A DNA stretch of 64,000 bases, taken from the NCBI RefSeq assembly GCF_003263785.1, contig NZ_JYJK01000044.1, positions 150,431-214,430 of the forward strand. The letters are read 5' to 3'. The stretch's first letter is position 1, and each line of letters begins with the position of its first letter. Source of the DNA: Vibrio variabilis (GTDB taxonomy: Bacteria > Pseudomonadota > Gammaproteobacteria > Enterobacterales > Vibrionaceae). The notes beneath the pieces were generated by a model that did no database searches, was not told the origin of the DNA, and worked only from the letters and a program-made list of their open reading frames with translations. Shown here in pieces: positions 53,340 through 63,781 of the stretch. A program made the translations under genes and the position numbers.

Positions 53340-54407
53340 CTATAACTTTCTTCTCAACAACAGCAATGCAATGGTAAGAAACACCAAGCTCGGCCCCAAG
53401 GCACCAAACAGCGGTGACATGCCATACACCAAACTCACCGGACCAAAGAACTCGCTTGAAATATAGAAAGTAAAACCCGCTATTACACCCGATAATATGC
53501 GCGCGCCCATCGTCACGCTACGCAGCGGTCCAAAGACGAAAGAGAGCGCCATCAACATCATGACCGCCACCGATATCGCTGAGTAGCCTTGCGCCAAAAA
53601 GCCAGCTCATAACGTGACGCATCTTGCTCTGAGTCTTTTAAGTATTGAGTGTAATCCCAAAGTCCGCTCAACGGCAGCTCATTGAGATCCACCGTCACAA
53701 TCGCTAACTTGTCAGGCACGAGCGATGTTTGCCACTCTTGAGTATCGATGGTCTGTTTACTTAATACGACGCTGTCAGACATGTCCGTCACCTGAATGTC
53801 CTGCATCTGCCAGCGGTTATCACCCAGATAGTCTGCGCGATCGGCGTATATGGTTGTCACCAAATGCTTATCTGTATTGAAACGCCAAAGGTTCAAGCCA
53901 GAAATAGATTCGCCATCAACCTTGGAGATAAATATAAAGTCATTGGCATCTCGCGCCCAGACCCCGTTTCTCACAGAGACAATACTGCCCCAGTAATAGA
54001 CTGCATCCTTAAATCACGAGCCATTTGCTGGGTGGTAGGTGCCCCCACTCTCCAAGTGCCATCACCGCAAGCATTAACGGCACTGCGGTCTTTAGCACCG
54101 AAAAGCCGATACGCATTTTGGAAATTCCTGCCGCCTGCATCACCACCAGCTCAGAGCTACCGGCCAACATACCAAGACCAATCAGCGAGCCGAGCAGCGC
54201 AGCCATAGAAAAGAACAGCTCCACATCACGTGGCATACCCAGCAGTACAAAGTACATGGCCGCCAACATGTCATAGCTGCCTTCACCGACGGAGCGAAGC
54301 TGCTCAACAAACTTAATCACGGCGGACAAACCTACAAACACCGACAATACCAGCAAAATGGTGGTAATAATGGTTCGGCCAACATAGACATCTAAAATTC
54401 GAAACAC
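53340..54407 (-). CDS. lptG: LPS export permease LptG (three frameshifts)
   Basis: 356 aa after correction, the vibrio length. Six membrane helices in two groups with a periplasmic jellyroll between. Breaks: C run 54042-54046, five where six are needed (LGEWG to APTTQQMARDL); near 54010 (MARDL to KDAVYYWGSIVSV), one base lost; and 53578 (FWRKATQ to PISVAVMMLMAL), one C lost from CC on the coding strand. LptG is essential where studied, so errors are the likely cause. Starts 2 bp after lptF. Confidence 0.93.
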
Positions 54408-54409
54408 GT

Positions 54410-55528
54410 TTACGCTACCTCTTGCGGCTTACCGCGTCTTTTGCGACGCCATTTTTCTCTGACTCGTCTCACAGGTACGGTATCCCAGGTATTGACACTA
54501 ATCGCCGCGACCAACAAGGCAAAATTCACGGGCCACAGACCAATATAGGTTGGGAATGCGCCATCTTCCAGCGCCGACTTCATTGCACTGATCGCCATAA
54601 AGTAAGCAAAATAAACGAATATCGCCGGCCCCATCTTGGCAAACTTACTTTGCCTTGGGTTCACCGCTGAAAGTGGCACCACCAGCATAGTCAGTAGTGG
54701 AATACAGACAACAAGTGAAATGCGCCAATGAAGCTCTGCTTGCGCTTTAGGCGTTGGATCAGAAAGCAAATCCAGCGTCGGAATTGCCATCCATGAACGA
54801 CCTCTTGGCTTTACTTCACGTTGGCCAATCACCCCTTCGTAGTCAGAAAACTCCGTTATCATATACTCTAGGCGTGTAGGCACGCCTTCATAACGCGTAC
54901 CGTCATACAAAGCGATAACCTGTCTGCCATCACTCAATTCTTTCACTTCGCCGGATCGAGCAGCAATCACACTCGGCAACACTGAGTCTCTAGGACTGAG
55001 CTGAGCCACAAATACGTTGTCGAGCTTACGATCACGAATATCGTCGATAAACACTACAGAGGAACCATCTGGCGTACGCTGGAAGCTACCCGTTTGAATG
55101 AGCTCAACAGAATTTTCCGAGGCCAGTTTTTCACGGATTTGCACTTCTTGCTCTTGCGTCCAAGGCGCAAGCCAAAATGCGTTAAACGCCGCTAGAGACG
55201 TGGTGATCACTGCAAGATACATCGCCGCGCGGATCAAAAACTTATTACCAATACCGGTCGCGTTCATGACCGTGATTTCACTTTCGGCGTAAAGACGGCC
55301 AAATGTCACCAAAATACCGATATAGATACTCAGTGGGAACATGAGCAGTCCCATGGTTGGCATGCTGATCCCCGCCAACGTCATAATTAATCCGGCGGGA
55401 ATATCTCCATCCGACGCATCAGCAAGCACTTGGATAAATTGACGACTGAAAAACACGAGAAAGAGCACTAAAAAGATGGCTAATTGGCTCTTAACTGTTT
55501 CTCTGATCAAATATCTAACAATAATCAC
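54410..55528 (-). CDS. lptF: LPS export permease LptF
   Basis: 372 aa. N-terminal helices (RETVKSQLAIFLVLFLVFFSRQF and SMPTMGLLMFPLSIYIGILV), periplasmic jellyroll, and three C-terminal helices. With LptG and LptB extracts LPS from the inner membrane. Divergent from pepA, as in E. coli. Frame intact. Confidence 0.96.
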   Translation of the reverse strand: MIIVRYLIRETVKSQLAIFLVLFLVFFSRQFIQVLADASDGDIPAGLIMTLAGISMPTMGLLMFPLSIYIGILVTFGRLYAESEITVMNATGIGNKFLIRAAMYLAVITTSLAAFNAFWLAPWTQEQEVQIREKLASENSVELIQTGSFQRTPDGSSVVFIDDIRDRKLDNVFVAQLSPRDSVLPSVIAARSGEVKELSDGRQVIALYDGTRYEGVPTRLEYMITEFSDYEGVIGQREVKPRGRSWMAIPTLDLLSDPTPKAQAELHWRISLVVCIPLLTMLVVPLSAVNPRQSKFAKMGPAIFVYFAYFMAISAMKSALEDGAFPTYIGLWPVNFALLVAAISVNTWDTVPVRRVREKWRRKRRGKPQEVA

Positions 55529-55719
55529 AGTGAAAACACCTATACAAAACTTGTTTTTTTGATTGAATCGCTATAGTTTTCGGATAAACCTTTTATTTTT
55601 TACTTTTTTGATCGATTCTTATCTTTAGATTATAGGCCGAACTGGCACATAAAATTCAAACACTAATAATCGATTATCTAACATTTAGTTCTATTTGTCT
55701 TTAGGATGTAGGAGTACGC

Positions 55720-57228
55720 ATGGAGTTTAGTGTAAAAAGTGGCAGCCCAGAGAAGCAGCGCAGTGCTTGCATCGTAGTTGGCGTTTTTGAGCCACGTCGT
55801 CTCTCTCCGGTTGCAGAGCAACTGGATAAAATCAGTGATGGCTATATCAGCTCACTGCTTCGCCGTGGCGACCTTGAAGGTAAGCCAGGCCAAATGCTTC
55901 TTTTGCACCAAGTACCTGGAGTACTATCGGAGCGTGTGCTTCTTGTGGGTTGTGGTAAAGAGCGCGAGCTTGGCGAGCGTCAATACAAAGAAATCATCCA
56001 AAAAACCATCAGCACGCTGAACGAAACAGGTTCGATGGAAGCGGTTTGCTTCCTAACTGAGCTTCACGTTAAAGGCCGCGACACTTATTGGAAAGTGCGC
56101 CAGGCTGTGGAAGCGACTAAAGATGGTCTCTATACCTTCGACCAATTCAAGAGCAGCAAGCCAGAAACTCGTCGCCCACTGCGCAAGTTAGTATTCAACG
56201 TACCAACGCGTCGTGAGCTAAACCTAGGTGAAAAAGCGATTGCGCACGGTCTAGCGGTTGCATCAGGTGTGAAAGCATCAAAAGATCTTGGCAACATGCC
56301 ACCAAACATTGCTAACCCAGCCTACCTTGCTTCTCAAGCGCGTCGTCTAGCTGATGACTATGAAACCGTAACGACTAAGATCATCGGTGAGCAAGAGATG
56401 GAAAAACTGGGCATGACCTCTTACCTAGCGGTAGGTCGTGGCTCTAAGAACGAATCTATGATGTCTATCATGGAGTACAAGGGTAACCCAGAGTCCGACG
56501 CAAAACCGATTGTTTTAGTTGGTAAAGGTCTGACTTTCGATTCAGGCGGCATCTCGCTTAAGCCGGGTGAAGGTATGGATGAGATGAAGTACGACATGTG
56601 TGGTGCGGCATCGGTATTCGGTACCATGAAGGCACTTGCGAAGCTAAATCTGCCGATTAACGTAGTGGGTATTCTTGCAGGCTGTGAAAACATGCCGGGT
56701 AGCAACGCTTACCGTCCAGGTGACATCCTAACTACTATGTCAGGCCAAACGGTTGAAGTACTCAACACTGACGCAGAAGGCCGCCTAGTACTGTGTGATG
56801 CCCTAACCTACGTTGAGCGTTACGAGCCAGAGTGTGTGGTTGACGTAGCAACGCTGACAGGTGCTTGTGTGATTGCGCTGGGTCACCACATCAGTGGCGT
56901 TATCTCTAACCACAACCCACTGTCTCACGAGCTAGTAAACGCTTCTGAACAAGCGGGCGATCGCGCTTGGCGTCTACCGATGGCAGACGAGTACCAAGAA
57001 CAGCTCGCTAGCCCATTTGCAGACATGGCAAACATCGGCGGCCGTCCTGGTGGCACCATCACTGCTGGCTGTTTCCTGTCGCGCTTTGCGAAAAAGTACC
57101 ACTGGGCTCACCTAGATATCGCAGGTACCGCGTGGAAGTCAGGTAAAGCGAAAGGCTCTACAGGCCGTCCAGTCTCAATGCTTGTCCAATTCTTGCTTAA
57201 CCGCAGTGGCCAAGAAACTGAAGAGTAA
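55720..57228 (+). CDS. pepA: Leucyl aminopeptidase (PepA)
   Basis: 502 aa M17 dizinc exopeptidase; in E. coli also an architectural DNA-binding protein in Xer recombination and carAB control. Signature NTDAEGRL near 349-356; metal ligands in [17 protein letters not shown] and [15 protein letters not shown] upstream of the ATG. Terminator directly after. Confidence 0.97.
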   Translation: MEFSVKSGSPEKQRSACIVVGVFEPRRLSPVAEQLDKISDGYISSLLRRGDLEGKPGQMLLLHQVPGVLSERVLLVGCGKERELGERQYKEIIQKTISTLNETGSMEAVCFLTELHVKGRDTYWKVRQAVEATKDGLYTFDQFKSSKPETRRPLRKLVFNVPTRRELNLGEKAIAHGLAVASGVKASKDLGNMPPNIANPAYLASQARRLADDYETVTTKIIGEQEMEKLGMTSYLAVGRGSKNESMMSIMEYKGNPESDAKPIVLVGKGLTFDSGGISLKPGEGMDEMKYDMCGAASVFGTMKALAKLNLPINVVGILAGCENMPGSNAYRPGDILTTMSGQTVEVLNTDAEGRLVLCDALTYVERYEPECVVDVATLTGACVIALGHHISGVISNHNPLSHELVNASEQAGDRAWRLPMADEYQEQLASPFADMANIGGRPGGTITAGCFLSRFAKKYHWAHLDIAGTAWKSGKAKGSTGRPVSMLVQFLLNRSGQETEE

Positions 57229-57234
57229 TCGAGA

Positions 57235-57256
57235 AAAGGGCCGCAAGGCCCTTTTT
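57235..57256 (+). terminator. Intrinsic terminator of pepA
   Basis: AAAGGGCC pairs with GGCCCTTT around GCAA, then TTT. Confidence 0.88.
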
Positions 57257-57300
57257 TAGTTTTGGGCACCAGCAAACCCTTTGTATATAGAAGTGACGAT

Positions 57301-57756
57301 ATGAATACTGCAACGTTTTACATTATTGGAGAAGACTCTGAGCAAGCGACACAGCAAGGCTGGTTTGCCTATGTGCACTTTCTCACTCGTCACTTCGTAG
57401 GCCAAGGTGCCAAACTCTACATCAATTGCGCCGATAGGCAGCATGCGGAAGCAGTAGCCGAGTTCTTCTGGCAAGTTTCACCAGAGCAGTTCATCGCTCA
57501 TAATTTGGTGGGCGAAGGACCGAAGAATGGCACACCTGTTGAAATCGGTTTTGAGGGGCTTAAACCCAGTTGGAACCGTCAATTGATAATAAATATGGCC
57601 AATAGTCACGCAACCTTTGCGAACTCCTTTGGTCAAGTGGTAGACTTCGTCTCTTGCGAAGAAAAAGCTAAGCAAGTTGCGCGAGAAAGGTATAAAATTT
57701 ACCGTCAAGCGGGCTATCAGCTACAAACCATTGAGATTCAGCATTCAGAATCCTAA
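57301..57756 (+). CDS. holC: DNA polymerase III subunit chi
   Basis: 151 aa clamp-loader accessory subunit linking pol III to SSB. MNTATFYIIGEDS start at 57301; CKLAxx-like region replaced by GWFAYVHFLTRHFVGQGAKLYI; VEIGF and NRQLIINMA blocks are family-typical. Between pepA and valS, as in E. coli. Confidence 0.93.
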   Translation: MNTATFYIIGEDSEQATQQGWFAYVHFLTRHFVGQGAKLYINCADRQHAEAVAEFFWQVSPEQFIAHNLVGEGPKNGTPVEIGFEGLKPSWNRQLIINMANSHATFANSFGQVVDFVSCEEKAKQVARERYKIYRQAGYQLQTIEIQHSES

Positions 57757-57854
57757 TCAAGGTCAATCCTTATAAGTAAGCGTGACACACTCTCGTTTAT
57801 TTATAAGGTTTGGCAAATTTCTTTCACAGATTAAAGTAAGTATCCAAGAAAGCT

Positions 57855-60712
57855 ATGGAAAAGACATATAACCCACAATCTATCGAACAAGCTCTGTACC
57901 AGACTTGGGAAGAGAAAGGCTACTTTAAGCCACACGGTGACACATCTAAAGAATCATACAGCATCATGATCCCGCCACCGAACGTCACTGGTAGCTTACA
58001 CATGGGTCACGCTTTCCAAGATACCATCATGGATACTCTGATCCGTGCTGAGCGCATGAAAGGCAAAAACACCCTTTGGCAGGTAGGTACCGACCACGCA
58101 GGTATCGCAACGCAAATGGTTGTTGAGCGCAAGATCGCTGCAGAAGAAGGCAAAACTAAGCACGATTACGGTCGTGACGCGTTCATCGACAAAATCTGGG
58201 AATGGAAAGGCGAATCTGGTGGCACAATCACTAAACAGCTTCGTCGCCTAGGTGCATCTGTAGATTGGGATCGTGAGCGCTTCACTATGGATGACGGCCT
58301 GTCTAACGCCGTTCAAGAAGTCTTTGTTCGCCTATACGAAGAAGATTTAATCTACCGTGGTAAGCGTCTGGTTAACTGGGATCCAAAACTGCACACAGCA
58401 ATCTCAGATCTAGAAGTAGAAAACAAAGACAAAAAAGGCCATATGTGCACTTCCGCTACCCACTAGCGGATGGCGTTAAGACCGCTGAAGGCAAAGACTA
58501 CATCGTTGTTGCAACGACACGTCCTGAAACCATGCTTGGTGATACTGGCGTTGCCGTCAACCCAGAAGATCCGCGCTACAAAGATCTTATTGGTAAAGAA
58601 ATCCTGCTTCCTATCGTTGATCGCCGCATCCCTATCGTGGGTGACGAGCATGCCGATATGGAAAAAGGTACGGGCTGTGTGAAGATCACACCTGCACACG
58701 ACTTCAATGACTACGAGGTAGGTAAACGTCATCAACTACCGATGATCAACATCCTAACCTTCGATGCCAACATCCGTGACGCCGCTGAAGTATTTAACAC
58801 TAACGGTGAAGCAAGCGATGCTTACTCAACAGAGCTTCCAGCGAAATACCACGGCATGGAGCGCTTTGCTGCTCGTAAAGCTATCGTGGCAGAATTCGAA
58901 GAGCTGGGTCTTCTTGATGAGATCAAAGATCACGACCTAACAGTCCCTTACGGTGACCGTGGTGGTGTGGTTATTGAGCCAATGCTAACCGACCAATGGT
59001 ACGTTCGCACAGCCCCTCTTGCTGAAACAGCAACCAAAGCCGTTGAAGACGGCGAAATCCAGTTCGTACCTAAGCAATACGAAAACATGTACTTCTCTTG
59101 GATGCGCGACATTCAAGACTGGTGTATTTCTCGTCAGCTATGGTGGGGTCACCGTATCCCTGCATGGTACGACAACGACGGCAATGTTTACGTAGGTCGC
59201 ACTGAAGAAGAAGTTCGTGAGAAGAACGGTTTGGCTCCAGTTGTTGTACTGCGTCAAGACGATGACGTACTGGATACTTGGTTCTCTTCTGCACTATGGA
59301 CATTCGGCACGCAAGGCTGGCCAGAAAACACAGAAGATCTAAAAACCTTCCACCCGTCAGACGTACTGGTAACAGGTTTCGACATCATCTTCTTCTGGGT
59401 TGCGCGCATGATCATGATGACAATGCACTTCTGTAAAGATGAAAACGGTAAGCCACAAGTACCATTTAAGACAGTTTACGTTACCGGCCTAATCCGTGAC
59501 GAGAACGGCGACAAGATGTCGAAGTCAAAAGGTAACGTGCTTGACCCAATCGATATGATTGATGGTATCGACCTAGAATCTCTAGTTGAGAAGCGTACTG
59601 GCAACATGATGCAGCCTCAACTAGCGAAGAAGATCGAGAAGAACACTCGTAAGACATTCGAAGATGGCATTGAACCTTACGGTACTGACGCACTTCGCTT
59701 CACTCTTGCAGCAATGGCGTCTACCGGTCGTGATATCAACTGGGATATGAAGCGTCTTGAAGGTTACCGTAACTTCTGTAACAAGCTGTGGAACGCAAGC
59801 CGTTACGTACTGATGAACACTGAAGACCAAGATTGTGGCTTCGGCGAAGGTGACATCGAATACTCACTAGCAGACAAGTGGATCGAATCTCAGTTTGAAC
59901 TGGCAGCAAAAGAGTTCAACGCTCACCTAGACAACTACCGTCTAGACATGGCAGCGAACACTATCTACGAGTTCATCTGGAACCAATTCTGTGACTGGTA
60001 CCTAGAGCTTACTAAACCAGTTCTATGGAAAGGCAACGAAGCGCAGCAACGTGGTACACGTCGTACGCTGATCACCGTACTTGAGAAGACACTTCGTCTT
60101 GCTCACCCAGTACTGCCATACATCACTGAAACTATCTGGCAAAGCGTGAAGCCGCTAGTAGACGGTGTTGAAGGCGACACGATCATGCTACAAGCTCTGC
60201 CTCAGTTTGAAGAAGCTAACTTCAACCAAGAAGCGCTGGATGACATCGAGTGGGTGAAAGCATTCATCACTAGTATCCGTAACCTTCGCGCTGAATACGA
60301 CATTGCACCAAGCAAAGGTCTGGATGTTATGCTGAAAGTGGCTGACGAGAAAGACGCCGCACGCCTAGAAGCAAACAAAGCGGTACTGGCTTCGCTTGCT
60401 AAACTAGAAGACATCAAGGTACTAGCTGAAGGCGAGGAAACGCCAGCATGTGCAACGGCACTGGTTGGTAAATCTGAGCTGATGATCCCAATGGCAGGTC
60501 TGATCGACAAAGACGCTGAGCTAGATCGTCTAGCGAAAGAGATCGCTAAAACTCAAGGCGAGATCAAACGTATCGAAGGCAAACTAGGTAACGAAGGCTT
60601 CGTAGCGAAAGCACCTGAAGCGGTTGTGGCCAAAGAGCGTGAGAAGCTAGAAGGCTACAAAGAGACACTAGTTAAGCTTGAAGAGCAAAAGCAAACTATT
60701 ACTGCGCTTTAA
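57855..60712 (+). CDS. valS: Valyl-tRNA synthetase (one frameshift)
   Basis: 952 aa after correction. Class-I core with the HIGH-type motif GSLHMGHAF (46-54) and KMSKS near 553-557; CP1 editing domain between ([17 protein letters not shown]); anticodon-binding domain; C-terminal coiled coil ([21 protein letters not shown]) that contacts tRNA. The frame breaks at 58447: KKGHM must continue [10 protein letters not shown]; one G of TGG is missing. There is no other valS here and the enzyme is essential, so this is almost surely an error. Confidence 0.96.
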
Positions 60713-60732
60713 TTAGCTATTCACAAAACAAA

Positions 60733-60763
60733 AACCGAGAGTGCTAAGCACTCTCGGTTTTTT
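60733..60763. terminator. Bidirectional terminator
   Basis: AACCGAGAGTGCT pairs with AGCACTCTCGGTT with a very short loop; A run left, T run right; ends valS (+) and the convergent aminotransferase (-). Confidence 0.92.
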
Positions 60764-60781
60764 ATATTTAAATAACAGGGC

Positions 60782-61899
60782 TTACTTCAACACAGTCTCA
60801 AGCGCCTTCAAACAAAGCGCAACATTCTCTCTTCTCGCGCCATAACCCATCAAACCGATACGCCATGCTTTTCCAGCGAGCGCACCAAGTCCAGCTCCGA
60901 TCTCTAGGTTGTATTCATCTAAAAGCTGCGATCTTACTGCGGCATCATCCACACCTTCTGGAAGATAGACAGCATTAAGTTGCGGCAGACGACTTTGCTC
61001 TTCAACCACAAAACTCAGCCCCAGGTTTTCGAACCCTTCGCGTAGCAACATATGCATATCTTTGTGGCGCTGCCACGCATTTTCTAGGCCTTCGTTCTTC
61101 AAAAGCACCAAGGATTCATGAAGCGCGTAAAGGCTGTTTACTGGTGCTGTGTGGTGATAGCTGCGCTTACCTTCCCCACTCCAATAACCTAGTACCAAGC
61201 TCTGATCCAAGAACCAGCTCTGAACAGGCGCTTGTCGGGACTTAATCACTTCAATGGCTGCAGGAGAGAGGGTTACTGGTGACAAACCAGGAACACAAGA
61301 TAGGCATTTCTGGCTACCGGAGTACACGGCATCCAACTGCCACTCGTCTACCAATAGAGGAACGCCACCTAGCGAGGTCACTGCATCCACAATCGATAGC
61401 ATGTTGTGCTGCTTAGCTAGCGTACCTAGCGCCTTAGCATCACTCACTGCACCGGTAGATGTTTCAGCGTGTACAAATGCTAGAATCTTCGCATCGGGGT
61501 GCTCAGCCATCACCGTTTCGACTTTAGAGACCGAAACCGGTGCTCCCCACTCATCATCCACTACAATAGCTTCACCGCCGCAGCGAACCACATTCTCGCG
61601 CATACGCTCACCAAACACGCCATTGCGGCACACGATAACCTTATCCCCCGGCTCAACTAGGTTTACAAAGCAAGTTTCCATGCCCGCACTACCGGGGCTG
61701 AGACCGCTATAGTAAATTCATTCTCGGTTTGGAATGCATACTTCAGCAGCGCTTTGAGCTCATCCATCATGCCAATAAAAAGTGGATCAAGGTGACCTAT
61801 TGTTGGGCGGCTCAATGCTTGCAATACTTGCGGATAAATATCAGATGGGCCAGGTCCCATTAGGGTTCGGTGAGGGGGCACAAAGCTTGAAATGGTCAT
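60782..61899 (-). CDS. Class-V PLP aminotransferase, alanine-glyoxylate type (one frameshift)
   Basis: 372 aa after correction. Fold-type I aminotransferase related to alanine-glyoxylate / serine-pyruvate transaminases and Puc[27 protein letters not shown] opens the family; PLP Lys198 is in [13 protein letters not shown]. The frame breaks at 61692-61693: GG on the coding strand where GGG is needed to read [15 protein letters not shown]. Substrate cannot be fixed. Divergent from lysC, a conserved vibrio pairing. AGGATAA precedes the ATG. Confidence 0.9.
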
Positions 61900-62039
61900 G
61901 GGCAGTTATCCTATTAGATTATTGTAGTTGTTGGGAAAAACATCACGTTGGACGTTAATGTCATCTACAATGGCGAAAAAGCAACATTTTTGCAACATCC
62001 AACCACTCAAGTTTTTCATGTGAAATGCATAAACATCCA

Positions 62040-62068
62040 TTGACTTTTTGCACGCAAAAACGTTGAAT
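62040..62068 (+). promoter_or_regulatory. Candidate promoter of the lysine-riboswitch transcript
   Basis: -35 TTGACT (62040-62045), 17-bp spacer, -10 TTGAAT (62063-62068, 4/6). Lies about 50 bp before the riboswitch. Confidence 0.5.
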
Positions 62069-62116
62069 AAACACACTATCTGTAGCCAATCGTTTTCATT
62101 GACGTTCTCGATGCTG

Positions 62117-62290
62117 CAGCGGAAGAGGAGCACTGCCCAGGCAAGTGATTTGTGAAGCCGCAACTTCAATACAATTCACTCATGGGGAGCAGTGCCGAGA
62201 TGAACTAAAATTGTCGGATTTAGTTTGTCGGTTAAATGGGCTGAATCCCTTTAACTGTCACCAAGATTTGGTGAAGAGCTTCTGAGGTCT
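62117..62290 (+). ncRNA. Lysine riboswitch (L box) of lysC
   Basis: The order and wording of the conserved L-box blocks match: GAAGAGGAGCACTGCCCAGG, AAGTGATTTGTGAAGCCG, GGGGAGCAGTGCCGAGATGA, TTGTCGG, the P4 hairpin TTAAATGGGCTGAATCCCTT, and AACTGTCACCAAGATTTGGTG. These build the five-way junction that binds lysine. The remaining 100 nt to the GTG start hold the expression platform; I see no strong terminator with a T run, so control of translation (masking the GGAG before the GTG) is likelier than of transcription. Identity is by recall of the E. coli lysC leader, not by a model search. Confidence 0.93.
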
Positions 62291-62390
62291 ATTCTAATTA
62301 TTCAGATTCCTCTGCTCTATTTCTCTCTTCAAACATCGGATGTTGGGTTACCAACCTTAAACTTTAAACTGGAAGTCCTGGAGAAACACT

Positions 62391-63738
62391 GTGAGCGCAT
62401 TCAATGTAGCTAAATTTGGCGGAACAAGCGTCGCCAACTTCGAAGCCATGAGCCGTTGTGCTGAAATCATCGAAAATAACCCGCAAACCAAATTGGTAGT
62501 CAGTAGCGCTTGCTCAGGCGTGACCAACATATTGGTTGAACTTGCAAACGGCGTTAAAGACGAAGCTCGTCGTGCTGAGCTGATTAGCAAGCTTCGCGAT
62601 ATCCATACCGACATCATGTCAAAGCTCAATGATGTAAGCTCTATTGAAGCACGTGTAGACGCTCTGATCGAAAAGGTAGCAACGCTATCGGAAGCAGCTT
62701 GCATTGCAGCGACTCCAAAGCTTACCGATCACCTAGTGGCATGTGGTGAACGTATGTCGACACACATCCTTACTCGCTTAATGCAAGAGCGTGGTATCGA
62801 TGCAGTGCGTTTTGATATTCGTGAAGCGCTTAAGACTGACAGTGATTACGGTAAGGCAGAGCCAAACATCGAAGCGACCAAAGCAGCAGCTAGCGAGAAG
62901 CTAGTTCCTCTTTGCAAGCAACATGTTGTCGTTACACAGGGCTTTATCGGCTCAGATGAAGATGGTGAGACTACCACGCTAGGTCGTGGCGGTAGTGATT
63001 ACAGCGCAGCTGATTGCTGAAGCCGTAGAAGCTGCAGGTCTGGAAATCTGGACCGATGTACCAGGTATCTACACGACTGACCCACGCATTGCACCCAATG
63101 CTCGTCCAATCCCAGAGATCAGCTTTAGTGAAGCGTCCGAGATGGCGAATTTCGGTGCCAAGATCCTGCACCCTTCAACACTACTGCCTGCACTGCGTCA
63201 TCAAATCCCAGTTTTTGTAGGTTCATCTAAAGCACCACAAGAAGGTGGCACTTGGGTTAGACAAACCGTAGAGAGCGCACCTCTGTTCCGCGCATTAGCG
63301 CTACGTAACAACCAAACTATGGTCACGCTACGTAACCCTCGAATGTTCCAGGCGTATGGTTTCTTAGCAAACGTATTTACTGTGCTTGCTAAGCACAAGA
63401 TCTCTGTTGACCTAGTAACGACTTCTGAAGTCAGTGTTTCTCTAACACTTGATCAAACTGATACAGGTGGCGGTGCACCAGAACTTCCACTTGAAGCTCA
63501 GCAAGAGCTCGAGCAGCTTTGTACTGTTGAAGTCAAACAAGGGCTCAGCCTAGTTGCACTCATCGGCAACAACATGAGCGAAACCAAAGGCTCAGCAGCA
63601 GAAGTATTCGATACTCTAGACAGCTTCAATATCCGCATGATTTGCTACGGCGCAAGCCCTCACAACCTTTGCTTCCTTCTAGATGAAGGCGAAGCGAAAG
63701 ATGCAGTAAAAGCATTGCATGAAGACTTGTTTGAATAG
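62391..63738 (+). CDS. lysC: Lysine-sensitive aspartokinase III (one frameshift)
   Basis: 449 aa after correction, the length of E. coli LysC. Starts at GTG 62391 with TGGAG upstream. Kinase domain: NVAKFGGTSVANFEAM, VVSSACSGVTNIL, TTTLGRGGSDYSA, TDVPGIYTTDPR; then two ACT domains (MVTLRNPRMFQAYGFLANVF; LSLVALIGNNMSETKG) for lysine feedback. The frame breaks near 63005: SDYSAA must continue LIAEAVEAAG. Two bases are missing here, unlike the other breaks. Controlled by the riboswitch upstream. Confidence 0.95.
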
Positions 63739-63754
63739 GCAATAAGCATTGAAC

Positions 63755-63781
63755 AAAGGCGGTAGAAATACCGCCTTTTTT
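63755..63781 (+). terminator. Intrinsic terminator of lysC
   Basis: AAAGGCGGTA (63755-63764) pairs with TACCGCCTTT (63769-63778) around GAAA, then a T run. Confidence 0.93.

Noticed and set aside
61906..62169. 87-codon minus-strand ORF upstream of lysC
   Set aside because: It has no ribosome site or recognisable product and overlaps the riboswitch and its promoter region on the other strand.
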